Below are positions 1-7,819 of a DNA stretch of 64,000 nt, piece by piece. The notes beneath the pieces were generated by a model that worked only from the letters and a program-made list of their open reading frames with translations, ran no database searches and was not told the DNA's origin. The stretch's first letter is position 1. Each line of letters starts with the position of its first letter. The position numbers and the translations under genes were made by a program. This DNA comes from Spirosoma radiotolerans (GTDB lineage: Bacteria; Bacteroidota; Bacteroidia; Cytophagales; Spirosomataceae): assembly GCF_000974425.1 (NCBI RefSeq), contig NZ_CP010429.1, positions 6,744,001 to 6,808,000 on the forward strand, in the 5' to 3' direction.

Positions 1-284
1 AACAGCGCATTCCGCCAGCCAAAATTTTCCTTGTAATAGGTATTGAATTGTGCAATAAAGGTTAAAATATGGGGGAACCTGGCCTCGGGAAAGGTAGACA
101 GAATCCGCTTCTCTGGGCTTTTAACGTTTCGGGACATACCCAGCCATTGGTCCAGCGTTGGCAAAGTCAGCAGTAGAATGAATCCAATGCTCAGCAGAGT
201 GGCTCTAGAGGGTAGTCGTTTTGTAGAGCGCGACCGGAATTGAGACAACCGAATAGTGTTTCGTTTGGGTCGTAACTGTACCAT
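1..284 (-). CDS. AlgJ/AlgX-like SGNH acetyltransferase, N-terminal part (cut by window edge)
   Basis: An open frame runs from ATG at 284 to the window edge with no stop, giving about 94 residues. A basic N-terminus is followed by one hydrophobic segment (SIGFILLLTLPTL) typical of a signal anchor. Next come EKRILSTFPE and FNTYYKENFGWRNAL, which match the conserved opening of the AlgJ/AlgX/DltD-like SGNH domain (N-R-x-L-x-x-F-P-E, then F-x-x-Y-Y-x-D-N-F-G-x-R). It starts 26 bp after the MBOAT gene on the same strand. In this family pairing, the MBOAT protein passes acetyl groups across the membrane and the AlgJ-like protein completes O-acetylation of a polysaccharide. The catalytic residues lie outside the window, so the assignment rests on the N-terminal motif and the pairing. 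Confidence 0.75.
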   Translation of the reverse strand, partial: MVQLRPKRNTIRLSQFRSRSTKRLPSRATLLSIGFILLLTLPTLDQWLGMSRNVKSPEKRILSTFPEARFPHILTFIAQFNTYYKENFGWRNAL

Positions 285-310
285 CGTCTGTAGATTGACG
301 CGTCTTATGC

Positions 311-1750
311 CTAAAAGCGGAAATAAATAAATGGATTGTAGGTGTCGGCCGCCAGATACATAACCGCTAACACAAACAGGCTAAACAGCCCCACAACGTA
401 TGCAGAGTTGAGCAGAAGCCGTACGGGTACCAGGCGAGCCAGCCAGCGATTCGAGCCCCGTTGAAAAGAAGGGTAAATTGGGGTGGCTAAAACAAGGCCT
501 AACAGGAGCGAAACAACAAGTTCGTCCGTCAGAAAATAGGCGGGTGGGTAAGCCACTGCAGCCGATGGCTGTAGGCCCAGGCCAAGCATCTTCTGGAGAA
601 AATGAATCGCTTCGGGCAGGGTTTCAACGCGGAAGAAGACCCAGCCAACTAAGACAACGATCAGCGTATAGGCGTGCGCAATAGGTGGCCAGATGCGCTC
701 CAGACGTTTGCCTAGGCCAGCCCGTTCTATGAGCAGAAACAACCCGTGATAGAGGCCCCATATGATAAAATTCCAACTGGCTCCGTGCCATAAGCCCGTG
801 ACAAAAAAGACTATCAGCAGATTTCGGTATGTCCGTAGTTGACTGCCCCGATTGCCTCCCAGTGGAATATATACGTAATCGCGAAACCAGCTAGACAGCG
901 AAATATGCCACCTGCGCCAGAAATCCTGAATCGAGCGGGCAATATAAGGATAATTAAAATTCTCTTTGAAATCGAACCCAACCATCTTCCCCAGCCCAAT
1001 AGCCATGTCCGAATAGCCCGAGAAGTCGAAATAGATTTGCAGCGAATAAGCCACAATACCCAGCCAGGCTGTTGCTGTTGGGTACGAATCGATGGGTGCA
1101 TTAAAGATCGTATCTGCCAAACTGGCAAACGTATTGGCCAGAAGAACTTTCTTCGCTAGTCCCAGAATGAACCGCTCGGCACCAATACCAAATTTTTCAA
1201 TGGTTGTGGTTCGGTCCGCCAGTTCAGGAGCAATGTCGGCATACCGGACAATAGGCCCCGCTATCTGATGCGGGAACATCGCCACGTAGGTGCCATAATC
1301 CAGAAAACTACGATTAGCCCGAATTCGGCCCCAGTAAATATCCAGCGTGTAGGAAATGCCCTGAAACGTATAAAAGCTAATGCCGATTGGTAACGCAATG
1401 TGAGTAAGGGCCAAACTAGCTGGAACCGGAAGCGCAAAGGCATCAGCCAGACTACGGACCGAATCGACAAAAAAGTTGGCGTATTTGTAGTAAAAGAGGA
1501 GTGACAAGCTGCCCGCCAGTGAAAGCCACAGGCCTGCTCGCCGATGTCCTTGTTCAATCAAACGCCCCGCTATGTAGTTGATCAGGGCTGACAAGAGCAG
1601 CACCAGTACGACTGGTCCTTCGCCCCAGGCATAAAAGCACAGACTGGCGGCAAACAGAAAAGCATTGTGCCAGCGTTTTGGTAATAAATAGTAGACAAGT
1701 AAGAAAAAAGGTAAAAACAGGAATAAAAAGATTGCTGAACTGAACAGCAT
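311..1750 (-). CDS. MBOAT family O-acyltransferase (AlgI-like)
   Basis: This is a 479-residue polytopic membrane protein of normal AlgI length. It is hydrophobic throughout and carries the MBOAT signatures HQIAGPIVRY (about 161-170), FWRRWHISLSSWFRDY (about 277-291) and LWHGASW, with the putative catalytic His near 322. The family moves acyl groups, usually acetyl, from a cytoplasmic donor to a cell-surface polysaccharide or to an extracytoplasmic partner. The partner here is probably the AlgJ-like gene directly downstream (26 bp gap), so the two likely form an operon. The polysaccharide substrate cannot be read from the sequence, and no glycosyltransferases lie nearby to suggest one. Confidence 0.9.
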   Translation of the reverse strand: MLFSSAIFLFLFLPFFLLVYYLLPKRWHNAFLFAASLCFYAWGEGPVVLVLLLSALINYIAGRLIEQGHRRAGLWLSLAGSLSLLFYYKYANFFVDSVRSLADAFALPVPASLALTHIALPIGISFYTFQGISYTLDIYWGRIRANRSFLDYGTYVAMFPHQIAGPIVRYADIAPELADRTTTIEKFGIGAERFILGLAKKVLLANTFASLADTIFNAPIDSYPTATAWLGIVAYSLQIYFDFSGYSDMAIGLGKMVGFDFKENFNYPYIARSIQDFWRRWHISLSSWFRDYVYIPLGGNRGSQLRTYRNLLIVFFVTGLWHGASWNFIIWGLYHGLFLLIERAGLGKRLERIWPPIAHAYTLIVVLVGWVFFRVETLPEAIHFLQKMLGLGLQPSAAVAYPPAYFLTDELVVSLLLGLVLATPIYPSFQRGSNRWLARLVPVRLLLNSAYVVGLFSLFVLAVMYLAADTYNPFIYFRF

Positions 1751-2072
1751 GATCGTTTATTTTATGGGTGTGGATACAAAAATAAGTCTTTAGCTCTACA
1801 TAAAGTAGCGTAAGTGGCTACCAGAGCAGACTTGACTACGGCTCTACGCAATGAGTTAGTTGATAGGATCAACTACTACATTTTGACTAATTCAGTTGAT
1901 ATCAGGTCACTCACTCTGGCAAAGCACCGCTAAAAGATAAATTGGTTGGCCAAAATTAAGTTTTTATTACTTTACTTAACAAAGTGAATAAACCTAATTA
2001 GACGTATTAATGTGTGCTAGATACCGGCTTTCGTGTCTGCTTGATTTAAACAGGATAAAGGAACTTAGCTAT
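1751..2072. other. Intergenic region between divergent genes
   Basis: About 320 bp separate the MBOAT gene (minus) and the SGNH lipoprotein (plus). The half nearer the lipoprotein is AT-rich and contains TAAGTTTT at 1957-1964, one mismatch from the Bacteroidota -7 motif TAnnTTTG, with no convincing -33 element at the right distance. I see no small gene or structured RNA here. Confidence 0.4.
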
Positions 2073-3107
2073 ATGTTGGCTATTCTGCTCCTTGTCATTG
2101 GATGCACAAAGGATTACCCGGCGGTAGTTAGCAACAAACAAGCTCCGCCTGAGCCCTCTGGTGTTACGTCGACAACGGCCTGTTCCTGTACTACATCGCC
2201 AGGAAGTAGCACCACAGTAACTTCGCCTGTTTCGATTACCACCAGCCCGCCAGCGACAGTTCCTCAGATCGACACATTGAAGGTGCCTGCTCCACTTTTT
2301 TCGCCGGATGGCGGAACGTTTCATATTCGTACCCAAGTCCGGCTAACGGCCGACGCGTTGCCCTTAGGAGCTGTCATTGAGTATTCGTTAGATAATGGCG
2401 CAACCTGGCAAACCGGCAGCCAATTTACGTTAATCACGGGCGGGACTGTGTTGAGCCGGATTCGTTCTGGCAACAAGGTGTCGCTTAGCCGATCGTCGGC
2501 TGTATTTAATCTTTACTTTGAACGGATGCTGGTGATCGGGAACAGCATCATGAATCACGGACCAGCCCCTGATCTGGGCTGGTTTAACAACAACGGAATG
2601 GCCGCTTCGGCACCCGAGAAAGATTTCGTTCATTTATTGACGGGCCGCTTGCGTGCATTCTATCCTACTATGACCGTCACCCTTCAGTCAGGTGGTAATT
2701 TCGAACGGCAATTCGGAACGACAGATTATAGTTTCGATGAGTTCAAAGAGTCTTTACAACAGGTTCAGCCTGATCTGATTCTTGTGCGGCTCGGCGAGAA
2801 TATCGATGATTCACAAGTACCCAAGCGAGGATTTGAGACGCAGTTGTCGCAACTGCTGGATGGTCTGGCCAACTACGGGCAGCCAGTAAGGGTGGTCTGC
2901 ACGACCAGCGTCTGGCAACAGCCACAAGCAGACGCGATCATCCGGAAAGTAACGACTGAAAAGGGGCATGCGCTGGTTGACCTCTCCTGCATGGTTGGTC
3001 AGAGCCAGTATTTTGCTAGCCAATACACCAATCTGGGTGTAGCCGCCCACCCGAATGATACCGGTATGCAGCGAATTGCCGACTTGATTTGGGAAAAATT
3101 AAAATAA
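2073..3107 (+). CDS. SGNH/GDSL-hydrolase-like lipoprotein
   Basis: I place the start at ATG 2073 rather than the in-frame ATG at 2010, because it gives a clean lipoprotein signal (MLAILLLVIGC, lipobox Cys 11). A Thr/Ser/Pro-rich spacer (about 20-65) follows, then a beta-sandwich region resembling the chitobiase/hexosaminidase C-terminal fold (FSPDGGTFHI to about 145), and then an SGNH domain. The nucleophile block reads VIGNSIMNHG (Ser about 158, with GNS in place of GDS). The C-terminal AHPNDTG supplies the usual Asp-x-x-His-type block (His about 326). It probably removes acyl groups from a carbohydrate at the cell surface. It lies beside the acetyltransferase pair on the opposite strand, which suggests but does not prove a shared polymer. 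Confidence 0.75.
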   Translation: MLAILLLVIGCTKDYPAVVSNKQAPPEPSGVTSTTACSCTTSPGSSTTVTSPVSITTSPPATVPQIDTLKVPAPLFSPDGGTFHIRTQVRLTADALPLGAVIEYSLDNGATWQTGSQFTLITGGTVLSRIRSGNKVSLSRSSAVFNLYFERMLVIGNSIMNHGPAPDLGWFNNNGMAASAPEKDFVHLLTGRLRAFYPTMTVTLQSGGNFERQFGTTDYSFDEFKESLQQVQPDLILVRLGENIDDSQVPKRGFETQLSQLLDGLANYGQPVRVVCTTSVWQQPQADAIIRKVTTEKGHALVDLSCMVGQSQYFASQYTNLGVAAHPNDTGMQRIADLIWEKLK

Positions 3108-3124
3108 ACCAGCATTCATCAAAC

Positions 3125-3157
3125 AAAAAGGCGTTTTCGAGCAGAAAACGCCTTTTT
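3125..3157. terminator. Bidirectional intrinsic terminator
   Basis: The stem AAAAAGGCGTTTTC / GAAAACGCCTTTTT is perfect, with a 5-nt loop and A/T runs on both sides. It lies between the converging SGNH lipoprotein gene (stop 3107) and the outer-membrane protein gene (stop 3178) and can serve both strands. Confidence 0.85.
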
Positions 3158-3177
3158 GTTCAGGAACCAACTAAGCC

Positions 3178-3810
3178 CTAAAAGAAAGAAAGCCGGAGTA
3201 CAAAGGGAGTACCTCCATAAACCTGGTACGAAATGGGGTCGTTAGGCTTGTAATTAAGGTTGTAAAGCGCCGTAAGGTTTACGCCAAAACGTCGGCTTAT
3301 CGGCTGCATGTAGGTAATACCGACCAACGGAGCGGCAATGGTACCTGTGTAGGCGCCTGCTACCTGATCTATTTTCTGCTGGTAAGTATTGGTTTGCAGC
3401 TCGCCATGTAAATAGAGGTTAGGCAGTATGCTCGGTATAAATTCATACATCAGAAACCCTCTAAATCCATACTGATTAATGGTTACTCCCTGGTTTGCAT
3501 ACAAAAGACCGGGCTTATAGCGCGTATAGGTATAGTTGCCACCAATACCGACAAGCATTCGCTCAGTGGCCTGGTAAGCAATAACCGGCGAAACACCCAG
3601 GCTAAACGGATTGCCGAACCGGAAGCCATTGATGCCACCGCCAAACCGAAGCCGCTGGCCAAAAGGCAGGGGACGTCCTTCGGGCGTTTGCGTACGAAGG
3701 GGGTCCTTGCCCTGATCCCGACGGTCGTCCGGGTCTTCGGTGAGCTGCCCGAAAGCAATAGTACTACTCAATAAAAGCGTGATAAACAGTAACTTCTGGA
3801 GATAATTCAT
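3178..3810 (-). CDS. Predicted outer-membrane beta-barrel protein
   Basis: The 210-residue product has a signal peptide (MNYLQKLLFITLLLSSTIAFG, cleavage near residue 21) and then a short Asp/Arg-rich stretch (EDPDDRRDQGKDP). The remainder shows alternating hydrophobic and polar residues with many Tyr and Gly, ending in FVLRLSFF. A terminal aromatic residue is typical of Bam-inserted outer-membrane barrels. I cannot name a specific family. The next gene on the same strand starts upstream of it, with a 40-bp gap, so the two may be cotranscribed. Its role is unknown, perhaps a small structural or transport barrel. Confidence 0.6.
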   Translation of the reverse strand: MNYLQKLLFITLLLSSTIAFGQLTEDPDDRRDQGKDPLRTQTPEGRPLPFGQRLRFGGGINGFRFGNPFSLGVSPVIAYQATERMLVGIGGNYTYTRYKPGLLYANQGVTINQYGFRGFLMYEFIPSILPNLYLHGELQTNTYQQKIDQVAGAYTGTIAAPLVGITYMQPISRRFGVNLTALYNLNYKPNDPISYQVYGGTPFVLRLSFF

Positions 3811-3850
3811 GGTATTTTATTCAGGAAATAACGCTTATACAGTAACGAAA

Positions 3851-4480
3851 TCAAAAGGTAAATTCTTTTACCTCGGGGTCTCTCAACAAACGTTTAATGC
3901 ACTTTTCATGGTTTTGCTCGGACCCACTCACCCGCCAGTGACCGATGATCTCGGTGCCAATACGTTGTTGCTGGTTTCGGGTCGATTTTAAGCCAAATTC
4001 GTCGAAAAGCTCTTCGTACTGTTTCAGAGTCTTGTTATGAAACGCTGTTACAATTTTATAATCACGAATTTGGTTCAATTTGTGAATCCGGCCCGCCAGG
4101 TTGACCAGCAAAAGTAATGACCCCAGAATAAAGACAAAACCAATCAGCGCAATATCGTAGTGGCCCGCCCCAACGCACATGCCCAGGGCCGATACAGCCC
4201 ACACAGTAGCGGCTGTTGTGAGTCCCTTTACCCGGTTATTTTCGCGAAAGATAATGCCGGCACCCAGGAAACCGATGCCGTTCACAATATTGGCCGCGAT
4301 CCGGGCGCCGGATCCACCAATCCGGCTCGATATCATGGTAAACAGGGTGGACCCGACGCAAATCATAATCATGGTTCGCAACCCGGCCGATTTGCCATGA
4401 TACTCGCGTTCAGCCCCAATCAGTCCGCCAATGACCAGCGAAATGCCCAGTCGAATAAGGTCTTCCTGCGCAAAATCCAT
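3851..4480 (-). CDS. MgtC/SapB family membrane protein
   Basis: The 209-residue protein has an N-terminal MgtC domain of four to five membrane segments, including LVIGGLIGAEREYHGKSAGL and ANIVNGIGFLGAGIIF, the two most conserved blocks of the family. A soluble C-terminal domain of about 75 residues (from about 135) follows and looks ACT-like. MgtC proteins are linked to growth in low magnesium and to control of membrane potential or ATP synthase. The biochemical function is not settled. It diverges from uvrA and shares a 140-bp intergenic region with it. Confidence 0.85.
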   Translation of the reverse strand: MDFAQEDLIRLGISLVIGGLIGAEREYHGKSAGLRTMIMICVGSTLFTMISSRIGGSGARIAANIVNGIGFLGAGIIFRENNRVKGLTTAATVWAVSALGMCVGAGHYDIALIGFVFILGSLLLLVNLAGRIHKLNQIRDYKIVTAFHNKTLKQYEELFDEFGLKSTRNQQQRIGTEIIGHWRVSGSEQNHEKCIKRLLRDPEVKEFTF

Positions 4481-4620
4481 CTCGTATGTTAGCTAATACG
4501 GGTATTTATCTGATCCCGTTGCAAAACCTTGTCAGTTTCAAAAACCAATAGGTTTAAGAGAAACCATATCCCGAAATAAACCGTTAAAATCTAGATAGAG
4601 TTTACCCTCATTAACTTAGA

Positions 4621-7557
4621 ATGACTCAGACCACGGAAACCGAACGCCGGACCGCCGGACCACAGCGTTCCGTTGATTACCTCGACCCCAAACAGTTTAT
4701 TATCATCAAAGGGGCGAAAGTACACAATCTAAAAGGAATTGATGTTGCCATCCCCCGTAACAAGTTAGTTGTCTTGACCGGCCTATCGGGTTCGGGCAAA
4801 TCGTCGCTGGCTTTTGATACCTTATTTGCCGAAGGCCAGCGCATGTACGTCGAAAGCCTGAGCAGCTATGCCCGCCAGTTTCTGGGGCGTATGGAAAAGC
4901 CTGAGGTCGAATACATTAAGGGTGTGTCGCCTGCTATTGCCATTGAGCAAAAAGTATCGACCCGCAACCCCCGCTCAACCGTTGGTACGTCCACCGAGAT
5001 TTATGATTACCTGAAACTGCTCTTTGGTCGGGCAGGTATTACCTATTCACCAATCTCGGGCTACGAAGTACGAAAGGATACGGTGACGGATGTCGTTAAT
5101 TTCATGTACGAGTTCGACGCTGGTCAACGGGTTATGGTCATGGCGCCACTCCGTGTGCGCGACGACCGAACGCTGGCGTATGAGCTGAATATCCTGCTTC
5201 AGAAGGGCTACACCCGGATTGTGGCTGATGGCGAGATCATACAAATTGAAGACGTGCTGAACGGCGATGACGCAAATATGCCTCAGCCGTACGGTTCACT
5301 GGAAATTTTAGTAGACCGGGGCACAGTCCTTTACGACGATAAGGGCAACCCCGATGAGGATAACCAGTATCGTTTCTCCGATTCTGTACAAACGGCCTTC
5401 AGTGAGGGCGACGGTACCTGTCGGGTGGATGTTGTTGGTAAGGAATCTCGAATTTTCTCCGACAAATTTGAGCTGGACGGCATTGTGTTCGAGGAGCCGA
5501 GCGTAAACCTGTTTACATTCAATAATCCCTATGGCGCCTGCCGTCGATGCGATGGATTTGGGAAAGTGCTGGGTATAGATCCCGATCTGGTCATTCCCGA
5601 TAAAAACCTGTCGGTATTTGAAGGAGCCATTGCGCCTTGGCGCAGTGAAAAAATGAGTGAGGAGTTCCTGAAGCCGCTGCTCAAGAACGGTATTCGGTTC
5701 GACTTTCCCATTCACCGGCCTTACAAAGATTTGACCCCGGCCGAGCAGGAACTACTCTGGACGGGTAACAAATACTTCGAAGGAATCAATGCTTTCTTCG
5801 ACTTCGTGGAAAGCCAGACCTTTAAGGTTCAGTACCGAGTCATGCTGTCCCGGTATCGGGGCAAAACAACCTGTCCTGAATGCCGGGGTTCCCGACTGCG
5901 CAAAGATGCCGGGTATGTAAAGATCGCCGGGAAATCCATCACCGATCTTGTGCTGATGCCACTTACCCAGGTGACGGCTTTCTTCCGCGATCTGGAACTG
6001 CCCGAACACCAGCAGAAAATTGCTAACCGGATTCTGGTCGAGATTCGTAACCGGCTGGATTATATGGAGCGGGTGGGCCTCGGCTACCTAACGCTCAACC
6101 GACTGACCAATACCTTGTCGGGGGGCGAGTATCAGCGGATTAAGCTGGCTACCTCGCTGGGGTCGGCGCTAGTGGGTTCGATGTATATTCTGGACGAGCC
6201 AAGCATTGGCCTGCACCCTCGCGACACCCAACGGTTGGTGAGTGTACTCGAATCGTTGCGCGATATGGGCAACACTGTCATTGTGGTGGAACACGAGGAA
6301 GAGGTGATGCGGGCTGCTGACCAGCTCATCGATATTGGCCCTGATGCGGGTTCGCTGGGTGGCCATCTGGTGTTTCAGGGAACGTGGGAAGATGTGGTGT
6401 CGGATTCGAGAACCCGCGACGAGGCTGGCGAACGTGCTGAATTGGCCAATGGCTCCGGCCAACCGCCAACATCACCATTGGTTTCCCATACCATCGACTT
6501 CCTGACGGGGCGCGAAACGGTTCCTGTGCCATCATTTCGGCGTAAGGCAACGAACTTTATCGAACTGAAAGGCGCCCGTGAAAACAACCTGAAAAATGTG
6601 GATGTGCGGTTTCCGCTCAACACCCTCACGGTCGTAACGGGTGTTTCGGGCTCGGGAAAGAGTACCCTGATCCGGAAAGTGCTGTATCCGGCGCTCATGC
6701 GGCAACGGGGTGAAGGCACCGAAGAAGCGGGTAAATTCGATGGATTGAGTGGCTCCCTCGACCGTGTTTCGGCCGTTGAGATGATCGACCAGAACCCAAT
6801 CGGCAAATCGAGTCGCTCCAATCCCGTCACCTACATCAAAGCCTACGATTACCTCCGGCAGGTAATGGCCGATCAGCCGGTATCCAAATCGCGGGGCTAT
6901 AAGCCAAGCCATTTTTCATTCAACGTGGATGGAGGTCGGTGCGAGGTTTGCCAGGGGGAAGGTGAAGTGAAAATTGAGATGCAGTTTATGGCCGACATCT
7001 ACCTCAAATGTGAGGGGTGCGGAGGAAAACGATTCAAACAGGAAGTTCTGGAAGTAACCTTGCAGGATAAAAACATATCTGACATTCTGGACATGACCGT
7101 CGATGAAGCCGTTGTCTTCTTCCGAAAAGTAGATAACAAAATGGCCGACAAACTGCAACCCCTACAGGATGTAGGATTAGGCTATATCGGCCTAGGTCAA
7201 TCGGCGAATACGCTGTCGGGGGGCGAAGCGCAACGGGTGAAACTGGCCTCGTTCTTGGGTAAAGGCAACCCGAACAAGGGAAGCACCTTATTTATTTTCG
7301 ACGAACCGACTACCGGCCTGCATTTCCATGACATTCGCAAGTTACTCTCTGCCATCAATGCCCTCGTTGATCAGGGCGATTCGGTAATCATCATTGAGCA
7401 CAATATGGAGGTCATCAAAAATGCCGACCACATTATTGATCTCGGTCCTGAAGGGGGCGAAACAGGGGGGTATGTTACCTTTACCGGCACACCCGAAGAG
7501 ATGGTAAAGCTAACGGATGGCAATTTTACCGCACAGTACCTGAACGGTAAAGTCTAA
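4621..7557 (+). CDS. uvrA: Excinuclease ABC subunit A
   Basis: UvrA is the damage-recognition ATPase of nucleotide excision repair and loads UvrB onto lesions. The 978-residue protein has two ABC modules. Walker A motifs are GLSGSGKS (about 54-61) and GVSGSGKS (about 675-682), with ABC signatures LSGGEYQRIKLA (about 499) and LSGGEAQRVKLA (about 865). Zinc-binding Cys pairs occur near 305-310 (CRRC), 420 (CPEC) and 774-801 (CEVC, CEGC). It is slightly longer than the usual 940 or so. The extra length is a Gly/Ser/Glu-rich segment between the two modules (about 598-630, SDSRTRDEAGERAELANGSG) that most UvrA proteins lack. The gene stands alone and ends at a strong terminator. Confidence 0.97.
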   Translation: MTQTTETERRTAGPQRSVDYLDPKQFIIIKGAKVHNLKGIDVAIPRNKLVVLTGLSGSGKSSLAFDTLFAEGQRMYVESLSSYARQFLGRMEKPEVEYIKGVSPAIAIEQKVSTRNPRSTVGTSTEIYDYLKLLFGRAGITYSPISGYEVRKDTVTDVVNFMYEFDAGQRVMVMAPLRVRDDRTLAYELNILLQKGYTRIVADGEIIQIEDVLNGDDANMPQPYGSLEILVDRGTVLYDDKGNPDEDNQYRFSDSVQTAFSEGDGTCRVDVVGKESRIFSDKFELDGIVFEEPSVNLFTFNNPYGACRRCDGFGKVLGIDPDLVIPDKNLSVFEGAIAPWRSEKMSEEFLKPLLKNGIRFDFPIHRPYKDLTPAEQELLWTGNKYFEGINAFFDFVESQTFKVQYRVMLSRYRGKTTCPECRGSRLRKDAGYVKIAGKSITDLVLMPLTQVTAFFRDLELPEHQQKIANRILVEIRNRLDYMERVGLGYLTLNRLTNTLSGGEYQRIKLATSLGSALVGSMYILDEPSIGLHPRDTQRLVSVLESLRDMGNTVIVVEHEEEVMRAADQLIDIGPDAGSLGGHLVFQGTWEDVVSDSRTRDEAGERAELANGSGQPPTSPLVSHTIDFLTGRETVPVPSFRRKATNFIELKGARENNLKNVDVRFPLNTLTVVTGVSGSGKSTLIRKVLYPALMRQRGEGTEEAGKFDGLSGSLDRVSAVEMIDQNPIGKSSRSNPVTYIKAYDYLRQVMADQPVSKSRGYKPSHFSFNVDGGRCEVCQGEGEVKIEMQFMADIYLKCEGCGGKRFKQEVLEVTLQDKNISDILDMTVDEAVVFFRKVDNKMADKLQPLQDVGLGYIGLGQSANTLSGGEAQRVKLASFLGKGNPNKGSTLFIFDEPTTGLHFHDIRKLLSAINALVDQGDSVIIIEHNMEVIKNADHIIDLGPEGGETGGYVTFTGTPEEMVKLTDGNFTAQYLNGKV

Positions 7558-7579
7558 TGAACCAGTTGATACGTAGCAC

Positions 7580-7608
7580 AAAGGCGGATGGAAACATCCG
7601 CCTTTTTT
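7580..7608 (+). terminator. Intrinsic terminator after uvrA
   Basis: The stem AAGGCGGATG / CATCCGCCTT encloses the loop GAAA and is followed by TTTTT. It lies 25 bp after the uvrA stop. Confidence 0.9.
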
Positions 7609-7653
7609 CGTTTTTAGCGTCTTTGTGATGCCGGTTACTTATAACTGCCAAGC

Positions 7654-7669
7654 TAGGTTTAAGAACCTA
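7654..7669. repeat. Short palindrome with GGTTTAAGAACC core
   Basis: TAGGTTTAAGAACCTA is a hairpin with 6-bp arms around TAAG. The core is shared with 15202-15221. It sits in the 260-bp gap between uvrA and the sialate-esterase gene, otherwise without features apart from the uvrA terminator. Confidence 0.45.
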
Positions 7670-7819
7670 CCAGCACAAAACAAACCTCAAAGCGCAAAAC
7701 GTAGCTATTTTGTTAAGAAAAATTACTTTTAGTGTATAAAAAAAGACCTGTCTTACCCCTGGTCAAGCACGGGTAACTAACTTTCCTGTATTTTCGCAGA
7801 GTTAATATCTCCGCCGTTC

